Positions 25,790 through 35,351 of a stretch of 64,000 nucleotides of DNA are shown here, one piece after another. Under the pieces are notes generated by a model. It was not told the DNA's origin. It saw only the letters and a program-made list of their open reading frames with translations, and searched no databases. A program made the translations under genes and the position numbers. This DNA is from Marinicella litoralis (GTDB lineage: Bacteria; Pseudomonadota; Gammaproteobacteria; Xanthomonadales; Marinicellaceae), in assembly GCF_002591915.1 (NCBI RefSeq), contig NZ_NIHB01000001.1, positions 1,307,590-1,371,589 of the forward strand. Direction: 5' to 3'. Positions within the stretch are counted from its first letter, which is position 1. Each line of letters starts with the position of its first letter.

Positions 25790-27025
25790 TCAATCAAACC
25801 CACTGCCAAAGATGACATCCTGGTTCACTTCCACCGAACCTGCGTCACAGGAAATGCCATTGGGCCTAGAGTCGCCACGTTGATCGATTAACAAGAGATT
25901 ACCGTAAGCATTCAGGCAAGCGGCATTGGGTACCAGGTCAATGGCAGGGCTGCCTGTTAATGGTAAAAATGTGTCGGTGGGACCGCCATGGTTGGATAAA
26001 CCTGACAGCATGGCATCGGTATTCTCAGCATCTCCAACTGCACTGAATTCACAACTGACGTCATTGACAATGTTATATCCTGCTGAGGTGGGTTTATCAC
26101 CGCTTTGACAATTATCGATAAAGGCAGCAGGGTCTGTGTATAAAATCGAATGACCTATGTTCATGAATTGGCTGTCATCAAAACTGAAGTGTGAGAGGTT
26201 TTGTGCCGTATCTGAAACGAAGGTACTGAATCTGATGACGGCATCGGAGTTAGTGGTTCTGATGCCTCCTCCACTGTTGTCGGTCATGGTGCTGTTGGTC
26301 ATGAATAAACTGCCGCCATCGAGTTCTATGGCTTTGCCACCCAAGTTGTTGCGCTGGAAAGTTGAACTGTCAATGCCTAAGTCACAAGATGAACAATAAA
26401 TCGCAGGGCCAAAAATATTGGTAAACCCCAGATTTTCGGTGAAATTGTCAACAAATTGGGCGTTTGTTATAAAGACTTCTGCCAAACTGATGAATAAGCC
26501 CCCGCCAATGTTGGCACTGTTAGAAACCACTTTGACGTTGTCGATATTGACCTGGGTCATGTTACCAGAAATGAGCATGGCACCACCCACGTTTGCACTG
26601 ACAGTGCCCGCCCTGCCAGCTGTCAATGTCAGGTTTAAGATATTGAACATGCCATTGTTGGCCACATTGAAAATTCGAAAGTTTTGATTGCCGTCAATCA
26701 CCGTGGCATCCACCCCTTGGCCAATGACAGTGATGTCAGCATTGTTGACGTTTAAATCTCCAGCAAAGGCATCGTTTTCTTCACCCATGATGGTTAATTC
26801 ATGCACGCCCGCGGCCAATTCAATGGTGTGGCTACCTCCCAGGGCATTGGCTTCTATAATGGCAGCGCGCAGACTACAAAAACCAAAACCAATTGGAATT
26901 TCACATACACCATCACCTGGGTTATTATCAATGTCATCTCCCAATGCAATGACTTGGAAAGTCAATGCATGAGCCTGTCCAAAAAAGAAAATCAAAGCGA
27001 TCATAAGCAGTTTTTTGATATTCAT
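25790..27025 (-). CDS. Exported right-handed beta-helix protein with choice-of-anchor Q domain
   Basis: A 411-residue protein with a signal peptide (about 1-20, ALIFFFGQAHA) and AGGAG before the ATG. The CSLRAAIIEANALGG opening and parallel beta-helix body (IDNVKVVSNSANIGGGLF, TMTDNSGGGI) are typical of polymorphic-outer-membrane-like or CSLREA-type surface proteins, and PLTGSPAIDL to DQRGDSRPNG is the choice-of-anchor Q segment. The last residues DVIFGSGFD carry the IFxxxF tail shared by four proteins here. Likely a secreted or outer-surface protein. It sits upstream of the amidohydrolase on the same strand with a 103-base gap. Confidence 0.85.
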   Translation of the reverse strand: MNIKKLLMIALIFFFGQAHALTFQVIALGDDIDNNPGDGVCEIPIGFGFCSLRAAIIEANALGGSHTIELAAGVHELTIMGEENDAFAGDLNVNNADITVIGQGVDATVIDGNQNFRIFNVANNGMFNILNLTLTAGRAGTVSANVGGAMLISGNMTQVNIDNVKVVSNSANIGGGLFISLAEVFITNAQFVDNFTENLGFTNIFGPAIYCSSCDLGIDSSTFQRNNLGGKAIELDGGSLFMTNSTMTDNSGGGIRTTNSDAVIRFSTFVSDTAQNLSHFSFDDSQFMNIGHSILYTDPAAFIDNCQSGDKPTSAGYNIVNDVSCEFSAVGDAENTDAMLSGLSNHGGPTDTFLPLTGSPAIDLVPNAACLNAYGNLLLIDQRGDSRPNGISCDAGSVEVNQDVIFGSGFD

Positions 27026-27112
27026 GGTTAACTCCTGGTATTGTCAGATATATAGAGATACGTCATTAATGATATATTCCTGACACGCACAGGACAAATC
27101 TTTTTTAAACAC

Positions 27113-27145
27113 AAAAAAATGGCTTAATCAAAAATTAAGCCATTT
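27113..27145 (-). terminator. Rho-independent terminator of the mre-lip operon
   Basis: A perfect 12-bp stem, AAATGGCTTAAT / ATTAAGCCATTT, with a 5-base loop, is followed on the minus strand by T7. It lies 37 bases after the lipA stop, at the end of the 11-gene run. Confidence 0.9.
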
Positions 27146-27181
27146 GAGGATCAGACTGAGTCAGTGGATGAGGTTGCTTGA

Positions 27182-28192
27182 TCAAATCCCAGCTTCGTGT
27201 GCTTGGACATCCGCATGATAGGATGATCGGACCAATGGACCGGCAGCAATGTGTTTGAAACCCAGGGTGTAGCCGTATGTTTCAATTGCCTTAAACTCAT
27301 CGGGTGTCCAGTAGTTCAAGACCGGGTGGTGTCCTTGAGTGGGTTGTAGGTATTGACCAATGGTGATCATTTCTACATCATGGTCTGCCAAATGTCGTAA
27401 GGTTTCTTGGACTTGCTCAAAGGTTTCGCCCAAGCCAACCATGATACCTGATTTGGTTGGGATGTTCGGGTGTTGTGCTTTGAATTTTTTAAGTAAATCC
27501 AATGACCATTGATAATCAGCACCGGGTCGCACGTCTTTGTACAAGGCATAGGCGGTTTCCAGATTGTGGTTGAACACATCCGGTGGGCTGATGGCCAAGA
27601 TGTCCAGTGCTTTGTCCATGCGGCCTTTGCCGCGGAAATCTGGGGTTAAAATTTCAATTTTGATGTCGGGGCATCGAGCCCTGATGGCAGCAATACAGTC
27701 AACAAAATGTTGTGCGCCACCGTCTTTCAAATCATCGCGATCAACCGATGTGATGACCACATATTTCAAGCCCATGTCAGAGATGGTTTGAGCCAAATTT
27801 TCAGCTTCTTTGTTGTCTGGAGGTAAGGGTCGACCATGAGCCACATCACAAAATGAACAACGGCGAGTACATACTTCGCCCAGAATCATAAAGGTGGCGG
27901 TGCCTTTGCCAAAACATTCATGAATGTTCGGGCATGAGGCTTCCTCACAAACAGTAACCAAGGAATTTGAACGCAACTTGCTTTTTAATTTCTGTACCGC
28001 ATTGCCAGTTGGGATGCGAACCCTGATCCAATCAGGTTTTCTTAAACGCGGCGCATTGGGATCAAAACCAGCGCGGTTGCGATTGGTTTTATTGGCGCCC
28101 AATTCTTTGGCACCTTCAACTTTGCGAGCCAGTTGATTTTTACCTGCGTCAGTTTTGATGGGTTCAATGTTCAGTGGAATCTTATTATTCAT
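27182..28192 (-). CDS. lipA: Lipoyl synthase
   Basis: A 336-residue radical-SAM enzyme that inserts two sulfurs into octanoyl groups on lipoyl domains. The auxiliary [4Fe-4S] cysteines are in [12 protein letters not shown] (about residues 81-92) and the radical-SAM CxxxCxxC in CTRRCSFCD (about 107-115). The C-terminal [12 protein letters not shown] supplies the conserved RSSYHA serine. It is the last gene of the operon, 27 bases after lipB, which makes its octanoylated substrate. Confidence 0.97.
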   Translation of the reverse strand: MNNKIPLNIEPIKTDAGKNQLARKVEGAKELGANKTNRNRAGFDPNAPRLRKPDWIRVRIPTGNAVQKLKSKLRSNSLVTVCEEASCPNIHECFGKGTATFMILGEVCTRRCSFCDVAHGRPLPPDNKEAENLAQTISDMGLKYVVITSVDRDDLKDGGAQHFVDCIAAIRARCPDIKIEILTPDFRGKGRMDKALDILAISPPDVFNHNLETAYALYKDVRPGADYQWSLDLLKKFKAQHPNIPTKSGIMVGLGETFEQVQETLRHLADHDVEMITIGQYLQPTQGHHPVLNYWTPDEFKAIETYGYTLGFKHIAAGPLVRSSYHADVQAHEAGI

Positions 28193-28219
28193 GGTGTTTC
28201 GACTGTTTTCAGCAGCAAA

Positions 28220-28855
28220 TTAATTCGCTGCAGTAAAGTTCAATTGCTGACAAAAAGCAGCAATCAGTTGTTGTTCAACGGTGGCTAGATTGACATCGCT
28301 GGCCATGTCGGCCAATTGTATGACTTCCAAACCAGAAAAGCCACAAGGATTGATTCTTTGAAAAGGTTCTAAGTCCATGTTGATGTTAAATGCCAGCCCA
28401 TGGAATGAGCAGGCTTTGCGAATTCTTAAGCCCAATGATGCCATTTTAGCACCATTGACGTAGACCCCAGGTGCGTTATCTAAGCGCTTGGCCGTGATGC
28501 CATAAAGACCAATGGTATCGATGATGGCTTGTTCTATGCCATAAACCAATGACTTGACACCGATGCCATGTCTGCGCAAATTTATCAGTGGGTAAGCGAC
28601 AATTTGACCGGGACCATGGTAGGTGACTTGGCCGCCGCGATCGACTTGTATCACCGGGATGTCACCAGCAGCCAATATGTGTTCTGCTTTGCCTGCCAAC
28701 CCCTGGGTAAAAACCGGCGGATGTTCCACCAACCACAATTCATCTGGGGTTTGGTCATCGCGTTCATCGGTGAATTTTTGCATGGCATGCCAAACAGGCT
28801 CATAGGTTTGATGCCCCAGGTGTTTGACGACCAGTGGCTGATTTACAGCGTCCAT
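28220..28855 (-). CDS. lipB: Octanoyltransferase
   Basis: A 211-residue cytosolic enzyme that moves octanoate from acyl carrier protein to lipoyl domains. Visible features are [18 protein letters not shown] (about residues 72-89), the catalytic Lys in [11 protein letters not shown] (about 136) and the catalytic Cys in INPCGFSG (about 170). It overlaps DUF493 by 13 bases and precedes lipA. Confidence 0.96.
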   Translation of the reverse strand: MDAVNQPLVVKHLGHQTYEPVWHAMQKFTDERDDQTPDELWLVEHPPVFTQGLAGKAEHILAAGDIPVIQVDRGGQVTYHGPGQIVAYPLINLRRHGIGVKSLVYGIEQAIIDTIGLYGITAKRLDNAPGVYVNGAKMASLGLRIRKACSFHGLAFNINMDLEPFQRINPCGFSGLEVIQLADMASDVNLATVEQQLIAAFCQQLNFTAAN

Positions 28856-29127
28856 ACCACTTCTTTATCAGCCCTGAGGTCTTGGTAAATATTGATTAAA
28901 TGGTTTCTTGAATGGGCATAAACCAATACTGTCACCGAAATGTATTTACCGGTTGAGCTGACTCTACTGTGAACTGAGTTACTGGATACTTCTGGTGCAT
29001 GTTGTCTGACCAATTCGGTGATTTTTTTGACAAATTCGTCGGTATTGGGTCCCATGGCTTTGACCGGGTATTCACAAGGAAACTCAAAACCATTGGGTTC
29101 TTTGATGTCATCGGTCATTTCAATCAT
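28843..29127 (-). CDS. DUF493 (YbeD-like) protein
   Basis: A 94-residue protein: [18 protein letters not shown] and [17 protein letters not shown] are the YbeD signatures. The fold is a ferredoxin-like ACT-type domain, possibly regulatory. In many proteobacteria it lies between dacA and lipB exactly as here. ATG at 29127 follows GGAGA and overlaps the dacA stop by 3 bases (ATGA). Confidence 0.9.
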   Translation of the reverse strand: MIEMTDDIKEPNGFEFPCEYPVKAMGPNTDEFVKKITELVRQHAPEVSSNSVHSRVSSTGKYISVTVLVYAHSRNHLINIYQDLRADKEVVWTL

Positions 29128-30284
29128 TCGTCGTCTCCAAACGATTTAAACCACAAACCAATACCGTCCATGCTGCGACTCCACCAACCAGCTTGTTCAG
29201 CCGTTGCTAAAGCAACCAATGGTTTTTGTACCAAGACTTGGCCATTCAATTGGATGTTCAAAGTGCCCAATTGCGTGCCTTGTTGAATCGGTGCCGTCAT
29301 GATGTTGGGTAAATCTACATTGGCCTCTAATTGTTCATAGCTGCCTTTGGGGATGGTGATGAATAAATCTTCTGCCAAACCAATCGACAGCGTTTCTTCT
29401 TCGCCTTTCCAAATTTCAGACTGGATGCGTTCATCACCCGCATTGTATAACTTATGGGTTTCATAAAACCTGAAACCATAGTTCAACAGTTTTTGTGATT
29501 CATCGGCTCGGGCTTTTTCAGATTCCGTTCCCATGACCACATTAATCAACCTCATGCCATTGCGCATGGCTGATGTGGCCAAACAATAGCCGGCGGCTTC
29601 GGTGTGTCCAGTTTTGAATCCATCCACGGTTGGGTCACGATAAAGCAGGGTGTTGCGATTGTGTTGTTTGATTTTATTGAAGGTAAATTCCTTCTCTGCA
29701 TAGAAATGATATAAATCAGGAAATTCAGCTATCAATGCTTTGCCCAGAGTGGCCACATCATGGGCACTGACCAAATGGCCCTCTGCCGGTAAACCGGTGG
29801 CATTTCTGAAAGAGGAATCCTTCATGCCCAATTTATTGGCATGCTGATTCATCATGTTGGCAAAAACCTCTTCACTGCCAGCGATGTGTTCTGCCAAGGC
29901 CACACAAGCGTCATTGCCTGACTGAATGATCATGCCACGAATCAGGTCTTCGACTCGCACCTGTTTGTCGACTTCAATAAACATTTTAGAACCGCCGGTG
30001 CGCCATGCTTTTTCACTGATGGTGATCATGTCATCCAAGGCCAAGTTGCCAGATTTGATTTCTGAGAACACCACATAGGCGGTCATCATTTTAGTGATAC
30101 TGGCTGGTTCCACTTGTAAATGTGGGTTATCAGCAGCCAAAACGCGGCCACTGTGATAGTCAATCAGCAGGTAGCTGCTGGCATTGATCTTAGGTGGTTC
30201 TGGTGTGGAATCAAGTTGTGCCCATGTGGTAAAAGACAGCATCAAGGATGCCATTAAGGTTATTAATTGGGTGTTTTTTATCAT
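29124..30284 (-). CDS. dacA: D-alanyl-D-alanine carboxypeptidase (PBP5/6 type)
   Basis: A 386-residue exported penicillin-binding protein (signal peptide 1-22). The active site is ASITK (Ser62, Lys65), the second motif is SGN (122-124) and the third KTGH is near residue 222. It removes terminal D-Ala from stem peptides. The late amphipathic stretch (AGWWSRSMDGIGLWFKSFG) is the usual membrane-peripheral anchor. It follows rlpA by 8 bases and overlaps DUF493. Confidence 0.95.
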   Translation of the reverse strand: MIKNTQLITLMASLMLSFTTWAQLDSTPEPPKINASSYLLIDYHSGRVLAADNPHLQVEPASITKMMTAYVVFSEIKSGNLALDDMITISEKAWRTGGSKMFIEVDKQVRVEDLIRGMIIQSGNDACVALAEHIAGSEEVFANMMNQHANKLGMKDSSFRNATGLPAEGHLVSAHDVATLGKALIAEFPDLYHFYAEKEFTFNKIKQHNRNTLLYRDPTVDGFKTGHTEAAGYCLATSAMRNGMRLINVVMGTESEKARADESQKLLNYGFRFYETHKLYNAGDERIQSEIWKGEEETLSIGLAEDLFITIPKGSYEQLEANVDLPNIMTAPIQQGTQLGTLNIQLNGQVLVQKPLVALATAEQAGWWSRSMDGIGLWFKSFGDDE

Positions 30285-30292
30285 AATGAGTT

Positions 30293-31048
30293 TTATTCTG
30301 TAATGACTTTGGCATCGGGTATACCACTGGCCATGATTTTATTTAACAAGCTGTTTACTTTGTTTTCAGAGTCTATCGGGCCAATACGCACTCGATGTAG
30401 CGCTCCGTTGTGAGTCGATAATATGGTGACAAAAGTTTCAATTCCAAGTAATTCGCTGGTTTTTTTTGCCAAGTTATAAGCCGCATTTTTGTCTGAATAG
30501 GCACCCAATTGTAGGTAGGTCAATCCTTGTTTGATGGGGTTTTTGACCAAGTCTTTTGGTGAGTTGACCACCCTGATATGGACATCGGCAATGCCATCGT
30601 TGATATAATCCAATGCTTTGGCCGCTGCATAGGACAGGTCGATGATGCGATCACCAATGAATGGACCGCGGTCATTGACTCGCACCACCACTTTTTTGTT
30701 GTTTTTCAAATTGGTGACTTCTACATAACTGGGTAAGGGTAAAGTTTTGTGGGCCGCTGTTAATTTATACATGTCGTAGACTTCTTGGTTTGAAGTTTGT
30801 CGACCATGAAATTTCTTACCATACCAAGATGCTTTGCCAGTTTCTGTATAGCCAGCGGGGTTGTTGTTGACTTGATAAACCTTGCCATGGACTCGGTAAG
30901 GGCTGTGATTTCCATACCTGCTGAGCGCTTCAGCTTTAGGCTTCCACGGTTTGATCTTGTCGGTGTCGATGTCCTTGTAATTGTCCTTGCGCCCACAGCC
31001 ACTGATGGCCAGGCTCAATATCAATAGCAGTACCGTTGTTGCTTTCAT
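30293..31048 (-). CDS. rlpA: RlpA-family septal-ring lytic transglycosylase lipoprotein
   Basis: A 251-residue lipoprotein (lipobox SLAISGC, residues 12-18). The double-psi beta-barrel carries GKASWYGKKFHGRQTSN (about residues 71-87) and the conserved RVNDRGPF (about 122-129). A C-terminal SPOR domain (LTYLQLGAYSDKNAAYNLAK) binds denuded glycan at the division site. RlpA cleaves glycan strands lacking stem peptides, which matches its place next to dacA. It overlaps mltB by 4 bases. Confidence 0.93.
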   Translation of the reverse strand: MKATTVLLLILSLAISGCGRKDNYKDIDTDKIKPWKPKAEALSRYGNHSPYRVHGKVYQVNNNPAGYTETGKASWYGKKFHGRQTSNQEVYDMYKLTAAHKTLPLPSYVEVTNLKNNKKVVVRVNDRGPFIGDRIIDLSYAAAKALDYINDGIADVHIRVVNSPKDLVKNPIKQGLTYLQLGAYSDKNAAYNLAKKTSELLGIETFVTILSTHNGALHRVRIGPIDSENKVNSLLNKIMASGIPDAKVITE

Positions 31049-31980
31049 TGCGCCGATCCTTCAGCGCGCAGTGCTTTGATGTTTTGTGATAATTCATAGA
31101 CGGCACTGACGTACATATGAGAATGGTTGTATCTGGAGATGACATAAAAGTTTTGAAAACCTTGCCAGTATTGTTTTTCACCATTTTCCAAGTCAAGTTC
31201 AAGCACCGTATAATGTTCTTGGGTCTTGTGGTCTTTCATGTGCGGTTTCAATTGATTGAACTTCATGGCGACGGATGGTTTTTCTGTGGTCGAAAGGACT
31301 TGACCACCGGGTTGCCATTTGTGTTTGTTCAAGTAATTGGCCACGCTGGCAATGGCATCTTGTGGGTTGTTGATTAAATCGATGACTTGATCGGATTCAT
31401 AATCGACTGCATAGGCTCGATAGCTCGATGGCATAAATTGGCCGAATCCCATTGCCCCGGCATAGGAACCCTTGGCACTCAATGGGTCAATGTGGTTTTC
31501 TTGTGCCAATTGTAAAAAGTGCTTTAATTCGCTGGTGAAAAATGGCGACCTTTTTGGGTAATCAAAGGCCAGGGTATATAAGGCATCTAATACTTTGTGG
31601 TTGCCTTTGATGCGGCCATAAAAAGTTTCAACACCAATGATGGCGACAATGATCTCTGCCGGTACGCCTGATTGGGCAGAGACTTCATTGAGTACTGCTT
31701 CATGTTGTTCCCAAAATTCAACCCCTTCTTGAGCCCTTTTGTCGGTGATGAATATTTTGCGATATTCAAACCATTTCAACGTTTTTTCAGCCGGTCGATT
31801 CATGGCATCGATGATGCTTTGTTGGTGATTGGCTTGAGCCAAGATGTTTCTGATCCATTGTGGCTCAACTTCTATTTCTGCCGCAACAGATTGAATAAAT
31901 TGATCCACTTTTTTGAGGTCAACTTTAGCCCACGCCAAAGGATTGAAGAAAATAATAAGTAAGAATATGGTTTTTTTCAT
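31045..31980 (-). CDS. mltB: Membrane-bound lytic murein transglycosylase B-like
   Basis: A 311-residue exported enzyme (signal peptide 1-18, LLIIFFNPLAWA). The catalytic Glu lies in IIGVETFYGRIKGNHKVLDA (about residue 117), and MGFGQFMPSSYRAYAVDYE (about 177-195) is the MltB core. No lipobox cysteine is present, so it may be soluble in the periplasm unlike the E. coli lipoprotein. It cleaves glycan strands to anhydro-muropeptides. Overlaps rodA and rlpA by 4 bases each. Confidence 0.93.
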   Translation of the reverse strand: MKKTIFLLIIFFNPLAWAKVDLKKVDQFIQSVAAEIEVEPQWIRNILAQANHQQSIIDAMNRPAEKTLKWFEYRKIFITDKRAQEGVEFWEQHEAVLNEVSAQSGVPAEIIVAIIGVETFYGRIKGNHKVLDALYTLAFDYPKRSPFFTSELKHFLQLAQENHIDPLSAKGSYAGAMGFGQFMPSSYRAYAVDYESDQVIDLINNPQDAIASVANYLNKHKWQPGGQVLSTTEKPSVAMKFNQLKPHMKDHKTQEHYTVLELDLENGEKQYWQGFQNFYVISRYNHSHMYVSAVYELSQNIKALRAEGSAQ

Positions 31981-33053
31981 TGTTGAATTAATTTTTTATG
32001 TGAGTGAACAGCTGTAATGATACCAAATGATGCTAATAAAGTAAGCACAGAAGTACCGCCATAGCTGACGAGGGGTAATGGAACGCCCACAACAGGCAAA
32101 ACACCTGAAATCATGCCAGCATTGATGATTATGTAGACAAAAAATATCAGGGTTAGTGCCCCACAAAGCAGTCGATTGTAGGTATTTTTTGCTTGTTGGG
32201 CGATGAACAGACAACGCAGGATGATTGAAAGGTACAAAGTGAACAGCATCAGCACGCCAAAGAAACCAAATTCTTCAGACATCACTGATAAGATAAAGTC
32301 GGTTGAATGTTCAGGTAAAAAGTCCAGTTGTGTCTGGGTTCCTTGGGTCCAGCCCTTGCCCCAAAAGCCGCCAGAACCAATGGCAATTTTTGATTGGATG
32401 ATGTTCCAACCATAATTTAAGGGGTCGGCTTCAGGGTTCAAAAACATCAATACCCGTTGCTTTTGGTATTCATGCATAAAGTGCCAAATGACCGGTGTAC
32501 TTAACAAGCCCAGCAGCGTGGCTCCGCCAATCAACTTCCATGAAATGCCGGCAAAATAAATCACAAACAAACCACTGGTGGCGATCAATATGGAAGTGCC
32601 CAGGTCAGGCTGCTTGTATATCAATCCGGTACACAGCCCAATGACAATCAATGCTGCGAAGATGTGTTTCCAACTGGGAGGCAAACTGGCATGTCTGAAA
32701 ATCCAAGCGACCATCATGGGCAAAGTTATTTTACATAATTCAGAGGGTTGGATGGTGATGCCGAGATCGAGCCAACGCTGTGCGCCTTTGACTTTGACAC
32801 CAATCAATAGCACGGCGACCAATAGAATGATCGAACCGACGAAAATCAATGGGGTGAATTGTTCGAAACGTTCTGGTCTGATCTGAGTGATGAGGTAAAG
32901 CCCGATTAAGCCGAGTGCAATCCGCACGGCCTGTCTTTCAACCAAAACCATGCCACCTGCACTGTACAAAACCACCAAGCCATATGCCAACAACAACCCA
33001 ATCAGAAACAGCAAGATGGGATCAGGCATATAAGTGAACAATCTTTTATTCAT
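31977..33053 (-). CDS. rodA: Rod-shape SEDS glycan polymerase
   Basis: A 358-residue membrane protein with about ten transmembrane segments, typical of SEDS proteins. Conserved pieces include GAQRWLDLGITIQPSELCK (about 89-107), QPDLGTSILI (about 147-156) and a loop with FLPEHSTDFILSVMSEEFGF (about 242-261). It polymerises lipid II with PBP2 during elongation. It overlaps mrdA by 8 bases. Confidence 0.97.
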   Translation of the reverse strand: MNKRLFTYMPDPILLFLIGLLLAYGLVVLYSAGGMVLVERQAVRIALGLIGLYLITQIRPERFEQFTPLIFVGSIILLVAVLLIGVKVKGAQRWLDLGITIQPSELCKITLPMMVAWIFRHASLPPSWKHIFAALIVIGLCTGLIYKQPDLGTSILIATSGLFVIYFAGISWKLIGGATLLGLLSTPVIWHFMHEYQKQRVLMFLNPEADPLNYGWNIIQSKIAIGSGGFWGKGWTQGTQTQLDFLPEHSTDFILSVMSEEFGFFGVLMLFTLYLSIILRCLFIAQQAKNTYNRLLCGALTLIFFVYIIINAGMISGVLPVVGVPLPLVSYGGTSVLTLLASFGIITAVHSHKKLIQQ

Positions 33054-34854
33054 CGGCTTGACTCATGTAGGCATCAATGATTTTTTTAGCGATGGGCGCG
33101 GCTGCTTTGGTGCCACTGGCACCATGTTCCGCCACCACCACTACGGCAATTTGTGGATCGTCAGCAGGTGCAAATGCTATGAACAGGGCATGATTTCTGA
33201 GGTGTTTAGGTAGTTCTTCAACCTTTTTGTAAATGTCTTCTTCACTCTTGCCATAAACTTGTGAGGTGCCACTTTTACCCGCGATTAAGTACTGGTCTGA
33301 TTTGATTGCTCTGGCGGTTCCATTGGGGGCATTGATGACATTGGTCATGCCTTGATGAACCGTATTCCAATCGCTGTCGCTGATGTTCATAGGTAGTTGA
33401 CTGACAGTGATGTCATTTTTAATCAAATGGATGGCAGCCACTCGACCTTTTGAGGCCAGTATTGACAAGGCTTGAGCCATTTGTACCGGAGTCAAAACGA
33501 AATAACCTTGTCCGATTCCAGTAATGACAGTTTCGCCAGGGAACCAAATCATGTCGCGATTTTTTTCTTTCCATTCACGAGAGGGTAGAATGCCTTGTTT
33601 TTCACCCGCGGTGTCAATGCCGGTTAATTGTCCAAATTTGAATGGCTTTAAAAAGTCATGAATTTTGTCTATACCCAGGCGGTAAGCCAAATCATAAAAA
33701 AACACGTTGACTGATTCGGTCAATGAGTCAATGACATCGACTTTGCCATGTCCGCCTTGTTTCCAGTCATGGTATTTACGCTCTTGATTGGGGATTTGAT
33801 ACACCCCGGAGGAAAACATGGTGTCATCTTTGTCAATGATGTCGTGGTATAAGCCGGCCAAAGCGATGTAAGGTTTAATGGTAGATCCGGGTTCATAGCC
33901 GCCTTTTAGACTGCGATCAAAAAGTGGCTTGTCTGCTGATTCAGCCAGTGCTTTGAATTTTAAATGTGAGATGCCATTGATGAAGTCATTGGTGTCGTAT
34001 CCGGGTTTTGAAACCATGGCCAATACTTCACCAGTGGCAATGTCAACAGTGATGGCAGATCCAGTTTCCTCACCAAATGCTTGGTAACTGGATTGCTGTA
34101 GAGCGATGTCGATGGTCAGTTCGAGGTTGTTGCCATTGACCGGCGGTTTTTTGACTTTTTGTGAAAGCTGTTTGCCTTGGGCATTGATTTCTGTCACCAA
34201 TTGGCCTGGGTAACCATGCAGGTCGTTCTCATGGTATTTTTCCAAGCCGGTTTTACCAAAATAATCGTTGGCTGAATAGACATTGACGTCTTGTGCTTTG
34301 AATTCTTTGGGGCTGATCTTGCCTACATAGCCAATCAAATGAGACAACTCATTAGGGTATATGTATTTCCGAATTAAGTAGGGTTCTATTTCAAAGCCAG
34401 CCATCCGGTGTCTTTTTACGGCAAACATGGCCACTTCGGATTCTGTCAGTTTTTCTTTGATGGTCAACGGTTTAAACACAGGATTGAACTTGAGTTTTTC
34501 TTTGATGTCAGCAATTTCTTCAGCTGAAAATTGAATGGTGCTTTGAATATCGATTAAGTTTTGTTCGAGGTTTCGGGTTTTTTCTTGAATGATGTTCAAT
34601 CGATAAGCCGTTATGTTGTCTGCCAATAACACGCCATTTCTGTCATATATAAGGCCCCTGGTTGGATTAATACGACTGTATTTGATGCGATTTTGGTCGG
34701 CTTGAATTTGATAATCCTGGTGGCTGATAACCTGTAAATAAAAATAGCGACTCAATAACAACAAAAAGGCAATCATCACAATGATGACTGCAATGATGAC
34801 TCGCTCGGTAAACAAGCGACGTTCTAAAAATGGTTGTTTGAGTTGTTGACCCAT
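33046..34854 (-). CDS. mrdA: Penicillin-binding protein 2
   Basis: A 602-residue class B transpeptidase. The start at 34854 (MGQQLKQPFLERRLFTERV) is preferred because it matches the PBP2 N-terminus and lies 2 bases after the mreD stop; a longer frame would overlap mreD by 127 bases. One transmembrane anchor (about 20-44), a pedestal domain, and the transpeptidase with PGSTIKP (Ser near residue 321), SVN (about 376) and KSGT (about 530). The PBP2-specific triad with rodA and mreBCD is complete. Confidence 0.96.
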   Translation of the reverse strand: MGQQLKQPFLERRLFTERVIIAVIIVMIAFLLLLSRYFYLQVISHQDYQIQADQNRIKYSRINPTRGLIYDRNGVLLADNITAYRLNIIQEKTRNLEQNLIDIQSTIQFSAEEIADIKEKLKFNPVFKPLTIKEKLTESEVAMFAVKRHRMAGFEIEPYLIRKYIYPNELSHLIGYVGKISPKEFKAQDVNVYSANDYFGKTGLEKYHENDLHGYPGQLVTEINAQGKQLSQKVKKPPVNGNNLELTIDIALQQSSYQAFGEETGSAITVDIATGEVLAMVSKPGYDTNDFINGISHLKFKALAESADKPLFDRSLKGGYEPGSTIKPYIALAGLYHDIIDKDDTMFSSGVYQIPNQERKYHDWKQGGHGKVDVIDSLTESVNVFFYDLAYRLGIDKIHDFLKPFKFGQLTGIDTAGEKQGILPSREWKEKNRDMIWFPGETVITGIGQGYFVLTPVQMAQALSILASKGRVAAIHLIKNDITVSQLPMNISDSDWNTVHQGMTNVINAPNGTARAIKSDQYLIAGKSGTSQVYGKSEEDIYKKVEELPKHLRNHALFIAFAPADDPQIAVVVVAEHGASGTKAAAPIAKKIIDAYMSQADE

Positions 34855-34856
34855 GG

Positions 34857-35351
34857 TTAGGATGAATTTCGGTATGAAACTTGAATCCGGTCTAACAAGT
34901 ATTTGATCCACGGCCAAGTTAATGCGGCGGTGATCAGCGGTAACATGTCGACAACAGCGGGTTTGTAGCCAAAGCTCAGCCAATCTATGATGGCTCTGAT
35001 GATGATGTCATTGAATAACAAGACGATCACCATGGCCATGAGTTGACCCATAGATGTCATGCGCAGTTGTTTGGCTGATTTGGTCACCAGAAATGACAAA
35101 GCCACCAATGACATGCCATGCTTGCCTAATAAGCTGCCCATCAAGATGTCTAGCAACAAGCCATAACAAAAAGCGACCAGCATGACTCGATTGCTTGCGG
35201 TATTGAAAGACCAATAAGCAACCAGTAAAGCCACCCAATGTGGTTGGTATTTGATGATTGCATCTGGCCACGGAATCAACATTAACAACAAGGCGCACAA
35301 GATCGATAAGTGCATGATGTAAGGTACGCCTTGTTTATGCTTTTTATTCAT
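34857..35351 (-). CDS. mreD: Rod shape-determining protein MreD
   Basis: A 164-residue inner-membrane protein with five to six transmembrane segments. The GLLLDILMGSLLGKHGMSL pattern (about 65-83) is the recognisable MreD motif. It links the MreBC complex to the membrane. It overlaps mreC by 8 bases. Confidence 0.93.
   Translation of the reverse strand: MNKKHKQGVPYIMHLSILCALLLMLIPWPDAIIKYQPHWVALLVAYWSFNTASNRVMLVAFCYGLLLDILMGSLLGKHGMSLVALSFLVTKSAKQLRMTSMGQLMAMVIVLLFNDIIIRAIIDWLSFGYKPAVVDMLPLITAALTWPWIKYLLDRIQVSYRNSS

Noticed and set aside
26157-26972. Plus-strand open frames across the choice-of-anchor Q gene
   Set aside because: They are shadows of the well-supported minus-strand gene and have no ribosome sites or signals.
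34855-34983. Longer N-terminus for PBP2
   Set aside because: It would overlap mreD by 127 bases and encodes residues unlike the PBP2 family; the ATG at 34854 fits.
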